Shown: one piece after another, positions 1 to 9,185 of the stretch
Layout: every line of letters starts with the position of its first letter
Position numbering within the stretch: position 1 is the stretch's first letter
NCBI GenBank assembly: GCA_023393015.1
Contig: JAEWMY010000035.1
Coordinates: forward strand, 1 to 36,487
DNA length: 36,487 nucleotides
DNA from: Spirochaetota bacterium
GTDB lineage: Bacteria > Spirochaetota > Spirochaetia > Treponematales > Treponemataceae
Reading direction: 5' to 3'
Notes under the pieces: generated by a model
Told to the model about the DNA's origin: nothing
The model's input: only the letters and a program-made list of their open reading frames with translations
The model's database searches: none
Position numbers and translations under genes: made by a program

Positions 1-1
1 C

Positions 2-67
2 GCCTGCCCGCTCTGCAAGGATGGCAAATCGCCCGCCGTCAAGCCGGGGTCGAGAAAGGTGTTTTAG
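2..67 (+). CDS. pyrE: 3' end of a CDS, probably orotate phosphoribosyltransferase (partial)
   Basis: An open frame enters from the left edge and stops at TAG (65-67). The last 21 residues include a CPLC motif followed by KPGSR. From memory, this C-terminal pattern (CPLC, G, KPGSR) is typical of the thermophile/spirochaete-type PyrE that makes orotidine 5'-phosphate from orotate and PRPP. The assignment is also favoured by the other pyrimidine genes here (pyrF-pyrK-pyrD and pyrB-pyrI-pyrC). A perfect hairpin with a T-rich tail follows 25 nt after the stop, as expected for the end of a transcription unit. Only the tail is visible, so the identity is tentative; another protein ending in a zinc-ribbon-like CxxC is possible. 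Confidence 0.5.
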   Translation, partial: ACPLCKDGKSPAVKPGSRKVF

Positions 68-91
68 CCGATACCGCGACACGAGACCGAA

Positions 92-121
92 GGGGTGACG
101 ATTAGTCACCCCTTCTCTTTT
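92..121 (+). terminator. Rho-independent terminator after the probable pyrE
   Basis: GGGGTGAC (92-99) and GTCACCCC (105-112) form a perfect 8-bp stem with a 5-nt loop, followed by TTCTCTTTT. It ends the left-edge gene. An in-frame GTG at 95 lies inside the stem, which argues against using it as the start of the next gene. Confidence 0.85.
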
Positions 122-148
122 CCCGCGAGCCATGATAAAAAAGAGCGT

Positions 149-2518
149 ATGCGTAAACAATTGACGCAGGCCCAGCTCGTGCGGGCCATGCGCGTCAGCG
201 TCTTTTCGGGCGCGGCTTCCGTGGTGTGGCAGCTCGTCTGCTCGATCCAACCCCTTTTCAACGTCTTCTTCCAGAATTACCTCGGCGCGAGCGCGGGACA
301 GCTCGGACTGCTCGTATCGATCATTCAGGCGGCGGCCGTCTTCCAGATCGCGGGCATCGTCCTCTTCGGCCTCATCGGGAGGCAAAAACCTATCTTCATC
401 GTGGGGCACATATTCCACCGCTCACTCACCGCGGTCATCGCCTTCGTCGCCTTTTACGTCGCGCGAGGCGGCTCGCACGAACGGGGGATCGTCATCGTCA
501 TCGTCGCGATGGGCCTTTCCTGGGTCTTCGCGAACGCCTCGAGCGCGTGTTGGTGGGGCTGGGTGGCGGACATCTTTCCCGAGTCGATGCGCGGCGGCTT
601 TTTCATGCGCCGCTCCGCCGTCATCCAGGTCGTCAACATCGCCTGGTTCTTCCTCGCGAGCACGATCCTCGACGCCTTTCCGAGGGAAGCGTCCATGACC
701 GTCTTCGGCGTCCTCCTCTCGGTCGGCGCGGTGGCGGGTCTTCTCGACATCGTCAGCCAGATCGTGACCCCCGAGCCCTTGCCCGAGCGCAAGGCCGCTT
801 TCGACACGGCGACGGTGCTCGAGCCGCTTTCGAACCCCGACTTCGTGCGCTATGCCGTCGCGATCGGGCTCGCCGTCTTCTCAATGAACATGATCGGCCC
901 CTTCCAGGCGCCCTACGTCGTCAATCCCGCGCGAATCGGCGCGCCGAACACGTGGCTCGGCATCATGTCGATGCTCTCGCAGTTCATCTGGGTGTTGATC
1001 GCCCCGTTTTGGGGGACGATCATGGACCGCTGGGGCCGAAAGCCCGTCGTGACGGCGGGGACACTCCTCGTGCTCGGCTGGGTCGGCTATCTCGTCCTTA
1101 CGCCGGGAAACTACGTTATCGTCCTTCCGCTCATCGCGGTGGCGACGGGATTCCTTTCGCCCGCGTTCTGGGAAGGCTCGAACCAGATGATGCTCTCGCT
1201 CGCGCCGGAGAAAAACCGCGTGTCCTACGTCGCCTGGTATCTCGCGATCGTCGGCCTCGTGTCCGCGCCCGGCTCGCTCGCGGGAGGACTCCTCACCGAC
1301 GCCCTCGCGGGATTCACCTTCCGGGCGGGCCCGCTCGAGTTCGCGAACTTTCACGTCGTCCAGCTCGTCTCGATCGTCCTCTGCTGCGGCTGCGCCTTCC
1401 TCGTGAGCCGCGTGCGCGAAGGCGCGGAAAAGCCCTTCGGTTACGTGATCGGCCAGATCGCGAACCCGCTCATCCTGCGCACATTCCAGCACCTCGACTC
1501 GCTCGGCAAGTCGCAGTCGCCGGACGCGAACGCGGACATCCTGCGGGGCATCGGCGGCAAGGGCGCGGCCCTCGCGATACGCGACGTGATCGAAAAGCTC
1601 GACGACCCCGACACGGACCTGCAGGAAGAGGCCGCGCGCACGCTCGGCCGCATCGCCCCGAAGCGCGTCACCTCGCCCGCGGTCGACGCGCTCATCCTCA
1701 GGCTTCTCGACGCCTCGTCGGACATCCGCGTTCCGGCGGCTCGCGCCCTCGGAAAGATCGGCGACCGCAAGGCGGTGGGAGCGCTCGTCGGCTGTCTCCA
1801 CGAGTCGGGAGAGGAACTCCAGCGGGCCTGCCTCGAGGCCCTCGCGGACATCGGAGACGAGGGGGCGATCGAGCAGGTCATGCTCTTTTTGCGGCGGACG
1901 CGCACCGACCGGATGCGGCAGGCGGGAACGCAGGCTGCCGCGCGGCTCGGCGTCTTCGAGGCGGCCTGGGAGCTCTACCCCGCCCTCCTCCATACCAAGT
2001 CGAAAACCGCGCGCAAACAGTACGCGATCGCCGTGGCGAACATACTCGCCCAGGGCGACGGTTTTTACGAATACGTTTCGGGTTCGTCGACAGTCCTCGA
2101 GGGTCGGCAAAAGAAACTCGTCGCGCGCTTCGCCGCGAACATGCGCGCGGTTCGGGAGCGCCTGCGTCGGGGAGAACGAAGCTTTCCTCCGGAACGCGGC
2201 GTTCCGAAGGAACGGGCCGTTCAAAAGGAACGGGATCCGACAGAGGAAATCAGGATCGCCCTGGAAGAAGACCGGAACGTCGAGGCCCTATCCGCCGCGA
2301 TACGGTTCGTTGACGGGCTTTTCGACGATATTTTCGGTTCCGAGATGGGACGGGACGCCCTCTACCGCGTGGACCAGCGACTCGGCATCCTTTCCTGGAT
2401 GATGGAGGAGGCCAAGTCCTATCTCGACGCCCCGCCAGAGGGAACCGGAGAAGAGGAATTACGGGACACCGCCCGCCTCGTCACCCTGCTCGCGCTCTAT
2501 TTTCTCGCCTCGTACTGA
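149..2518 (+). CDS. MFS transporter fused to C-terminal HEAT repeats
   Basis: A 789-residue protein. Residues ~15-425 carry about ten to twelve hydrophobic segments with major-facilitator character, including a loop reading MDRWGRKPVV, the typical MFS Asp-Arg-x-Gly-Arg-Lys signature. After a short linker, residues ~455-610 hold helical HEAT/PBS-lyase-type repeats (e.g. EEAARTLGRIAP, VPAARALGKIGD, RACLEALADIGD). The last ~100 residues are charged, with repeated ER/KER motifs. MFS proteins are usually 400-450 residues, so this is a fusion with a cytosolic scaffold-like domain; the substrate is unknown. I chose the ATG at 149, preceded by an AAAAAAGAG stretch, because the longer GTG start at 95 sits inside a terminator hairpin. 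GATAAA at 134-139 could be a -10. Identity as an MFS-HEAT fusion is firm. Confidence 0.85.
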   Translation: MRKQLTQAQLVRAMRVSVFSGAASVVWQLVCSIQPLFNVFFQNYLGASAGQLGLLVSIIQAAAVFQIAGIVLFGLIGRQKPIFIVGHIFHRSLTAVIAFVAFYVARGGSHERGIVIVIVAMGLSWVFANASSACWWGWVADIFPESMRGGFFMRRSAVIQVVNIAWFFLASTILDAFPREASMTVFGVLLSVGAVAGLLDIVSQIVTPEPLPERKAAFDTATVLEPLSNPDFVRYAVAIGLAVFSMNMIGPFQAPYVVNPARIGAPNTWLGIMSMLSQFIWVLIAPFWGTIMDRWGRKPVVTAGTLLVLGWVGYLVLTPGNYVIVLPLIAVATGFLSPAFWEGSNQMMLSLAPEKNRVSYVAWYLAIVGLVSAPGSLAGGLLTDALAGFTFRAGPLEFANFHVVQLVSIVLCCGCAFLVSRVREGAEKPFGYVIGQIANPLILRTFQHLDSLGKSQSPDANADILRGIGGKGAALAIRDVIEKLDDPDTDLQEEAARTLGRIAPKRVTSPAVDALILRLLDASSDIRVPAARALGKIGDRKAVGALVGCLHESGEELQRACLEALADIGDEGAIEQVMLFLRRTRTDRMRQAGTQAAARLGVFEAAWELYPALLHTKSKTARKQYAIAVANILAQGDGFYEYVSGSSTVLEGRQKKLVARFAANMRAVRERLRRGERSFPPERGVPKERAVQKERDPTEEIRIALEEDRNVEALSAAIRFVDGLFDDIFGSEMGRDALYRVDQRLGILSWMMEEAKSYLDAPPEGTGEEELRDTARLVTLLALYFLASY

Positions 2519-2572
2519 TCCGGCGCGGGCGCGGGTCGATCGCATGCGCGGGCACGGGCACGGGCCCGAACC

Positions 2573-2593
2573 GGACAAATCCGTTATTTTTGT
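2573..2593 (+). terminator. Weak possible terminator after the MFS-HEAT gene
   Basis: A 4-bp stem CGGA/TCCG with a CAAA loop is followed by TTATTTTT. The stem is short and the element sits immediately upstream of the next promoter, so it may be coincidental. Confidence 0.25.
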
Positions 2594-2595
2594 CG

Positions 2596-2624
2596 TTGAC
2601 GACGGCGCGATTCGGGCTGATACT
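2596..2624 (+). promoter_or_regulatory. Sigma70-type promoter of the SpoIIE-type phosphatase gene
   Basis: TTGACG (2596-2601), a 17-nt spacer, and GATACT (2619-2624). Only 6 nt separate the -10 from the ATG at 2631, so transcription should begin at or next to the start codon (leaderless). Confidence 0.65.
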
Positions 2625-2630
2625 GTGCGA

Positions 2631-3827
2631 ATGGTAAACATCGAGGCGATTAAGGATACGCCAAACCTTCAGGACGAATTCAGTTATCGACAGGTTGGTT
2701 CCGCCACCTGGCAGATAGATCCCGTCGACGTCAGCTCGTCGCTCGAGTTCGTGATGGAAATCTTCAACGCCACACCGGACCTCCCCGCCATTCCCATCGA
2801 GCGGGACGGCGCGTTGATCGGCATCCTCGAGCGGTCGCTCGTCGAAAAAATGACCGAGTCCGCCTGGGCGCGCTTCTGGCAGAAAGACCTCGACGCCTAC
2901 ATCACCGCCCCGCTGCTCTCGCTTCGGGCGGACGCCTATATCGAGAAGCACATATCGCGCGGGATGCAACTCAACAACGAGCAGGGCATACGCTATTTCG
3001 CCGTGTATCACCGGAAGTACTTTTTCGGAATAGCCGGGCTCCACCGCATGCTCGAGCGAATGACGGAGATACGAACCAAGGACCTCGAAAAGGCCCACCT
3101 GGTCCAGCGCCACCTCATCGAAACGAACTGCGCGGCGGAGGACCCGCGGTTCTCCGCGCTCACGTGGAACCGCATGGCCAACGAGGTCGGAGGGGACTTC
3201 TACAAGGATTTCTGCCTTCCGGGAGGGGACCGGCACATCATCGGCTGTTTCGACGTCTCCGGAAAGAACGTCGCCGCGTCCCTCTCGACGATGGCGATCG
3301 GATCGTTCTTCACCGCCCTTTCGCTCTTCGATTCGGCGACAAAATCCTTCGGGGAAATAACCTCCCTCATGGACGCGTACGTGCAGAACCTCACGCCGAG
3401 CGAGGTCTTCATTACCGCGGCGATCTGCTACGTCGATTTCGCGAAGTCCTCCATCTTCATACAGAACTGCGGGCACACGCCGATTTACCTTTTCGTGCCG
3501 GGAGAAAACCGGAAGATAGTCGGCAAGACGCTGACGGCAAACCTGCCTCCGCTCGGCATGGGCATCGTCGGCGGCGAGGACGCGACCGGATACCGCGTGC
3601 CCATCGTGCCGGGATTGCGCGTGGTGATGTACACGGACGGCATCACCGACATGCTCACGCCCGACGGCGAGCGGCACGAGGAGGAACGGACGCGCCAGCT
3701 CTTCGCCTCCACCTACGGCAAGTCCCTGGAGGAAACGAGCGCGGCCTACGAAAAGGCCGTAAACAGGTGGATAAACGAGGCGATGCTTCCGGACGACATC
3801 ACGATCATGGACGTCCGGTTCAACTGA
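2631..3827 (+). CDS. SpoIIE/RsbU-type PP2C serine phosphatase with CBS-like N-terminus
   Basis: A 398-residue protein. Residues ~160-398 form a PPM/SpoIIE phosphatase domain with the metal-binding Asp motifs NEVGGDFYKDF (~184-194), FDVSGKN (~207-213), MYTDGITD (~333-340) and the C-terminal DDITIMDV. The N-terminal ~150 residues, with a PAIPIERDGALIGILER stretch, look like a divergent CBS-pair sensory region. Family members dephosphorylate anti-sigma-factor antagonists (STAS proteins) in partner-switching pathways. No STAS or anti-sigma kinase gene is visible nearby, so the target is unknown. The start at 2631 is chosen over an upstream in-frame ATG at 2544 because the added 29 residues would run through the promoter and a GC-rich leader with no family similarity. 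No Shine-Dalgarno precedes it. Confidence 0.85.
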   Translation: MVNIEAIKDTPNLQDEFSYRQVGSATWQIDPVDVSSSLEFVMEIFNATPDLPAIPIERDGALIGILERSLVEKMTESAWARFWQKDLDAYITAPLLSLRADAYIEKHISRGMQLNNEQGIRYFAVYHRKYFFGIAGLHRMLERMTEIRTKDLEKAHLVQRHLIETNCAAEDPRFSALTWNRMANEVGGDFYKDFCLPGGDRHIIGCFDVSGKNVAASLSTMAIGSFFTALSLFDSATKSFGEITSLMDAYVQNLTPSEVFITAAICYVDFAKSSIFIQNCGHTPIYLFVPGENRKIVGKTLTANLPPLGMGIVGGEDATGYRVPIVPGLRVVMYTDGITDMLTPDGERHEEERTRQLFASTYGKSLEETSAAYEKAVNRWINEAMLPDDITIMDVRFN

Positions 3828-3853
3828 ACGCGCCCGTCCCGCGCGGAGATCGC

Positions 3854-3883
3854 TTTTCATCCCGTCCGCGGCCGTGCTATACT
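3854..3883 (+). promoter_or_regulatory. Promoter of the alpha/beta-hydrolase and U32 genes
   Basis: TTTTCA (3854-3859), an 18-nt spacer, and TATACT (3878-3883). The ATG at 3892 is 8 nt after the -10, so the transcript should be leaderless. The -10 is strong and the -35 weak. Confidence 0.55.
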
Positions 3884-3891
3884 CGACGCAC

Positions 3892-4791
3892 ATGTCAAGC
3901 GTAGATCCACGGGCGATCCGGGCCGCCGGTAAGCTTTTCAAGAAAACGGTCTTCTCGCCGAAAACCCCGGTCAAGGCGGTACGCGCCCAGTACGAGGCGC
4001 TGCTCGGCACGTCGATCCTCCCGAACAATATCGATCGCCAGGAAGTCGACGTCGGTTCCGTTCAGGCCGACCTTCTCGTGCCGGAACTCGCCATAGGCGA
4101 GCGTACCGTCCTCTACGCGCACGGCGGCGGCTTCATCGCGGGTTCCAGAAGGTCGAGCGCGAACCTTTGCGCGTCGCTCGCGCACGAATCAGCCTCGCGC
4201 CTTCTCCTGCCCGAATACCGGCTCGCGCCGGAGTACCCCTACCCGACGGCGCTCGAGGATCTCTACCGCGCGTACTCGTGGCTGCTCAGGAAGGGAACGT
4301 CACCCGAGGACGTCGTGTTCGCGGGCGACGGAGCGGGCGCGAATCTCGTGCTCTCGCTCGCCCACTACCTCACGACGAAGGCGGTTCCCAAACCGGCCGC
4401 GATCGTAGCGATATCCCCCTGGGTCGACCTTTCCTGCTCGAGCCAGGCGTTCCTCGCGCGGAAAAATCCTGACCCCATACATACCCGCGAATCCCTCGCG
4501 GCGCAGGCCCTGCAATACACCTGGCAGGACAACTTCGCGAACCCGCACGTCTCCCCGATACTCGGCGACTTCTCCGGCTTCCCTCCCCTGTTCATCCAGT
4601 GCGGCTCCGAGGAGATACTCGTCGACGACGCGCGCGCCCTCGCGGACCGCGCCTCGCGCGCGGGGGTATCCGTCACGCTCGACGTGCGCGAGGGGATGTG
4701 GCACCTCTTCCAGGCCATAGACTCGCTGACGGCCGAGGCGCATTCGTCGGTTCGCCGCATCGGGCAATGGATCCGCGCGGGCTACAGATAG
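3892..4791 (+). CDS. HSL-family alpha/beta-hydrolase fold protein lacking the nucleophile Ser
   Basis: A 299-residue protein of hormone-sensitive-lipase type. It has the oxyanion-hole HGGG (77-80), the EYRLAPEYPYP stretch (~108-118), an Asp region CGSEEILVDDAR (Asp245 or 246) and the C-terminal His (WHLF, His271). The nucleophile elbow, normally GDSAG, reads GDGAG (145-149): Gly147, codon GGA, replaces the catalytic Ser. If the sequence is right, ordinary esterase chemistry is not possible, so it may be a pseudoenzyme or binding protein. The start is the ATG at 3892 just after the -10 box; the upstream ATG at 3874 lies within the promoter. The U32 gene follows after 13 nt and is probably co-transcribed. 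Family confidence is high; function is unknown. Confidence 0.85.
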   Translation: MSSVDPRAIRAAGKLFKKTVFSPKTPVKAVRAQYEALLGTSILPNNIDRQEVDVGSVQADLLVPELAIGERTVLYAHGGGFIAGSRRSSANLCASLAHESASRLLLPEYRLAPEYPYPTALEDLYRAYSWLLRKGTSPEDVVFAGDGAGANLVLSLAHYLTTKAVPKPAAIVAISPWVDLSCSSQAFLARKNPDPIHTRESLAAQALQYTWQDNFANPHVSPILGDFSGFPPLFIQCGSEEILVDDARALADRASRAGVSVTLDVREGMWHLFQAIDSLTAEAHSSVRRIGQWIRAGYR

Positions 4792-4804
4792 GGGCCCAGG
4801 CCGC

Positions 4805-6109
4805 ATGACGGAACGACGCGTGACGGAACGACGGATGGAACTCGTGGCCCCCGCGGGCAATCTCGAAAAGCTCACCTACGCCTGGGAATACGGGGCCGAC
4901 GCCGCGTACGTCGGGCTCAAGGACTTTTCGCTCCGCGTCAAGGCGGACAATTTCCACGACGACGAACACCTCGTCGTACGCGCGCTGAAGGATTCGTACG
5001 CGCGCGCCGGAAATCCGAAGCGGCTCTTTTGCGCGGCGAACGTGGCGTGCGCGAACGCGGACATCGACCGCTTCGCGCGCGAACTCGAATACTTCCGCGC
5101 CTATCCCTTCGACGCGTATATCGTGCAGGACCTCGGGCTCGCCCGCGTGATCCGCGAACGAATCCCCGGCGCGACGCTCCACTTGAGCACGCAGGCCAAC
5201 TGCCTCAACGCGGAGGCCGTGAAGGTCTACCGCGACCTCGGCTTCCGCCGCGTCGTGCTCGCCCGCGAAACGAGGCTTGACGACGTCAAAAGGATCAAGG
5301 ATTCGGTCCCGGAAATGGAGATCGAGTGCTTCGCCCACGGCGCGATGTGCGTCGCCTATTCGGGTCGGTGCCTCATGAGCGCGTACATGACGGGAAGGAG
5401 CGCGAACAAGGGAAGCTGCACGCATTCGTGCCGCTGGGACTGGCGCGTGCTCGAGGAGCGCGAGCGTCCCGGCGAGTACTACCCCGTGGTCGAGGGCGAC
5501 GGATACACCGCCCTCTTTTCCTCGCGCGACCTCAACATGATCGACTTTCTCGCCGAAATGCGCGACGCGGGCGTCGACTCCCTCAAGATCGAGGGGCGCA
5601 TGAAAAGCCTCTATTACGTCGCCGTCGTCACGCGCGCCTACAGGAAGGCGCTCGACGCCCTGTACGGGGACATGTCGCCCGAGGAAGCGCGGCCTTTCGT
5701 CGACGAGCTCGACAACGTGCCGCACCGGGAATACGGGACCGGGTTCTATTTCGGCGACGGGTCTGAAAACCTCACGACGCCGGGCAAGAGCTCGGCGCCG
5801 CGCGTCATGGCGGGAACGATCGGAGAGCGGTTGACGATCGGGGCGGGGTCTACGAACGACGAATCGGCGAAGGCCGGGCCGACGAAGGCCGTCTGGGAAC
5901 TCGCCCCGACCAACAAGATCGTCTCGGGCGAGCCGCTCGAGATCGTCAGCCCGACGGAGGCCTTCTACCCCCTCGGCGACTACGAGCTCGTCGACCCGGA
6001 TACCGGCGGAACGCTCGAGTGGACGAGCCACCATCACCGCTGCGCGATCAGGACCGCGACGCCCCTTTCTTCCCGGTGCGTCGTGCGGTCCTTCCCGCGC
6101 GAATCCTGA
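4805..6109 (+). CDS. Peptidase U32 family protein (YegQ/TrhP-like)
   Basis: A 434-residue protein. It begins MELVAPAGN after a short leader, and continues GADAAYVGLKDFSLR as in the YegQ/TrhP branch of U32. The U32 signature with clustered cysteines is clear at ~175-207 (HGAMCVAYSGRCLMS, then GSCTHSCRW). In E. coli this branch acts in prephenate-dependent tRNA uridine-34 hydroxylation rather than as a protease; I infer a similar role. Two starts are possible: ATG 4805 and in-frame ATG 4835, separated by a 15-bp tandem duplication. Start 4835 matches the family N-terminus better. The gene converges on accA with 12 nt between the stop codons and no obvious terminator. Confidence 0.85.
   Translation: MTERRVTERRMELVAPAGNLEKLTYAWEYGADAAYVGLKDFSLRVKADNFHDDEHLVVRALKDSYARAGNPKRLFCAANVACANADIDRFARELEYFRAYPFDAYIVQDLGLARVIRERIPGATLHLSTQANCLNAEAVKVYRDLGFRRVVLARETRLDDVKRIKDSVPEMEIECFAHGAMCVAYSGRCLMSAYMTGRSANKGSCTHSCRWDWRVLEERERPGEYYPVVEGDGYTALFSSRDLNMIDFLAEMRDAGVDSLKIEGRMKSLYYVAVVTRAYRKALDALYGDMSPEEARPFVDELDNVPHREYGTGFYFGDGSENLTTPGKSSAPRVMAGTIGERLTIGAGSTNDESAKAGPTKAVWELAPTNKIVSGEPLEIVSPTEAFYPLGDYELVDPDTGGTLEWTSHHHRCAIRTATPLSSRCVVRSFPRES
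4806..4835 (+). repeat. 15-bp in-frame tandem duplication at the U32 gene start
   Basis: TGACGGAACGACGCG (4806-4820) is followed by TGACGGAACGACGGA (4821-4835), giving M-TERR-V-TERR-M at the N-terminus. The duplication sits between two candidate ATG starts. Confidence 0.8.
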
Positions 6110-6121
6110 CGGAAGGGCGAA

Positions 6122-7053
<932 letters not shown>

Positions 7054-7057
<4 letters not shown>

Positions 7058-7869
7058 CGCTTGCCTCCCTCGCCGTCCGCCGCGCGGAAACCGTGCATGG
7101 CGAGCAGGCGGATAAACAGTTCGCGCTGTTCCGCGCGCGGGCTAATCACGTCGACGAAGCCCTTGTCGAGCTGGAACTCGGCGCGCTGGAACCCGGGGGG
7201 CAGCGTCTGCTTTATCGTCCCCTCGATGACGCGGGGACCGGCGAAGCCGATGAGGGCCCCGGGTTCGGCTATCGCGACGTCCCCGAGCATTGCGAAGCTC
7301 GCGGTGACGCCGCCGGTCGTCGGGTCGCACAGTACCATGAAGAGCGGCAAGCCCGCGCGGTCGAGCTCGGCCGCCGCGCTCGCGGTCTTGGCCATCTGCA
7401 TGAGGGAGAAGATCCCCTCCTGCATGCGCGCGCCGCCAGAGGTCGCGTATACGATGACGGGTTTTTTCTCCTCGACGCCGGTCATGATGGCGCGGGTGAT
7501 CTTCTCGCCGACGACGGAACCCATGGAACCGCCCATGAAGCTGAACGACATGATGCCGACGACGACGGGAACGCCGCCGACCGAGCAGCGGCCGGTCACG
7601 ACAGCCTCGGACATGTTGCTCTTTTTCGCCGCCTCGGAAAGCTTGTCCTCGTATCCGTCCATGGATATGGGATTGAGGCTCTTCATGTTGCGGCAGAACT
7701 CGTCGAAGGTTCCCGGGTCGGCGAGATAGGCGATTCTGTCCTTCGGCTCCATCCTGAAATGGTGGTTGCACGAGGGACATACCATCAGATTGACCCGGAG
7801 GGACTCCGAGTCCACCGTGGACCTGCACGTCGGGCAGGTCATGGCCGTTTTGTCCGTAGTATCGCTCAA
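7054..7869 (-). CDS. accD: Acetyl-CoA carboxylase carboxyltransferase beta subunit
   Basis: A 271-residue protein. It has an N-terminal four-Cys zinc ribbon (Cys12, Cys15, Cys31, Cys34) typical of AccD, then the carboxyltransferase core with FMGGSMGSVVGEKITRA, TSGGARMQEG and DPTTGGVTASFAMLGD. It pairs with AccA to form the carboxyltransferase half of acetyl-CoA carboxylase. Its start overlaps the accC stop by 4 bp and its stop overlaps the accA start by 4 bp, so translation of all three is probably coupled. Confidence 0.97.
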
Positions 7870-9185
7870 AGGGTTGCCTCCAGTTGGGCATACAGTCCGG
7901 TGCCGAACTGTCCGGACCGGAAGATGGCGTTCGAAAGGATCTTTTTCTGCGTCGCGATGTTCACCGGAACGCCCTCGATCTTGAGTTCGTCCAGGGCGCG
8001 CAGGAGTCGCGAGAGCGCGCGATGGCGGTCACTGTCGTGCACGATGAGCTTCCCGACCATCGAGTCGTAGTGAGGCGAGACGGAGCAGCCCGAGTACAGG
8101 AAGCTGTCGAACCTGACGCCCGGACCGCCGGGGATATCGAGGCGGGTTACCTTGCCGGGAGCGAGGGCGTTTATGCGCGCCTCGATCGACCATCCGGTCA
8201 GTCGCACCGCGTCGGGATCGATCGTCATGGGCTCGCCGACGCATACGAGTATCTGCTCGCGTATAAGGTCGGTGCCGGTGACGAACTCGCTGACGGGATG
8301 CTCCACCTGGATTCGCGCGTTGACTTCCATGAAGTAAAACTCCTCGCCGATGGCGAGGAACTCGATCGTCCCCGCGCCCCGGTACTTGAGGCTCGAGAAG
8401 AGGTTTTTCGCGCCCTTCGACATGCGCTCGCGCATCGCGGGCGTCACGCCGGGAGAGGGGCTTTCCTCGATGAGTTTCTGGTGGTTTTTCTGCACTGAAC
8501 AGTCGCGCTCGCCGAGTATGGCGACGCCGCCCTTCCCGTCGGCGATGACCTGGAGCTCGACGTGCCTCGGGTTCTGCATGTACTTCTCTATGTACACCGT
8601 TCCGTCGGAGAAGTTGGCCTCGGCCTCGCGCGAGGCGATCTTGAGGTTCTCCTCCAGCTCCTCGTCCTTCCAGACGATGCGCATGCCCTTGCCGCCGCCG
8701 CCCGAGGCCGCCTTGATGATGACCGGGTAGCCGCACGCGCGCGCGACGGGTATCGCCTCTTCCTTCGTAGCGATGGGACCGGGAGAGCCGGGAGTGACGG
8801 GAAGTCCGTACTTTTGCGCCGTCTCGCGCGCGGTAACCTTGTCGCCGAGAAGGTCGATGACGTCCGGGTCGGGTCCGATCCAGACGAGTCCGGCCTTGAT
8901 GACCGCGCGGGCGAAATCGGAGTTTTCGGAAAGGAAACCGACGCCGGGGTGTATCGCCTCGCAGCCGGTCCTCACGGCGGTCGTGATGAGCGCGGGAACG
9001 GAGAGATAGCTTTGGGCCGATTTCGCCGGTCCGATGCAAACGGCCGTATCCGCGAGCCTGACGTGCAGGGCGTCGCGGTCGGCGGTGGAGTATACGGCCA
9101 CCGTCTCGATCCCGAGCTCCTTGCAGGTCCGGATGATACGCACGGCGATCTCGCCGCGATTGGCGATCATCAGTCGCTTGATCAT
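7866..9185 (-). CDS. accC: Biotin carboxylase subunit of acetyl-CoA carboxylase
   Basis: A 439-residue ATP-grasp protein. It starts with the biotin carboxylase N-domain (KRLMIANRGEIAVRIIRTCKELG). It has the glycine-rich ATP lid KAASGGGGKGMR and the catalytic segment FMEVNARIQVEHPVSE, which contains the Glu, Asn and Arg residues used in carboxybiotin formation. It carboxylates the biotin on AccB using ATP and bicarbonate. The gene overlaps accB by 4 bp (ATGA). Length is near the usual ~450 residues. Confidence 0.97.
   Translation of the reverse strand: MIKRLMIANRGEIAVRIIRTCKELGIETVAVYSTADRDALHVRLADTAVCIGPAKSAQSYLSVPALITTAVRTGCEAIHPGVGFLSENSDFARAVIKAGLVWIGPDPDVIDLLGDKVTARETAQKYGLPVTPGSPGPIATKEEAIPVARACGYPVIIKAASGGGGKGMRIVWKDEELEENLKIASREAEANFSDGTVYIEKYMQNPRHVELQVIADGKGGVAILGERDCSVQKNHQKLIEESPSPGVTPAMRERMSKGAKNLFSSLKYRGAGTIEFLAIGEEFYFMEVNARIQVEHPVSEFVTGTDLIREQILVCVGEPMTIDPDAVRLTGWSIEARINALAPGKVTRLDIPGGPGVRFDSFLYSGCSVSPHYDSMVGKLIVHDSDRHRALSRLLRALDELKIEGVPVNIATQKKILSNAIFRSGQFGTGLYAQLEATL

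Noticed and set aside
95..148. GTG start extending the MFS-HEAT protein by 18 residues
   Set aside because: The codon lies in the stem of a perfect terminator hairpin, and an in-frame ATG with a purine-rich site is at 149.
226..2313. Long open frame (695 residues) in another frame of the MFS-HEAT gene
   Set aside because: Arg/Pro/His-rich translation typical of a shifted frame in GC-rich DNA; the true frame has clear MFS and HEAT features.
3829..3847. GCGC hairpin after the SpoIIE-type phosphatase gene as a terminator
   Set aside because: The stem is only 4 bp and no T run follows directly.
7093..8070. Antisense open frame across accD and accC
   Set aside because: Opposite strand of conserved genes; composition is Arg/Asp/Gly-rich with no recognisable family.
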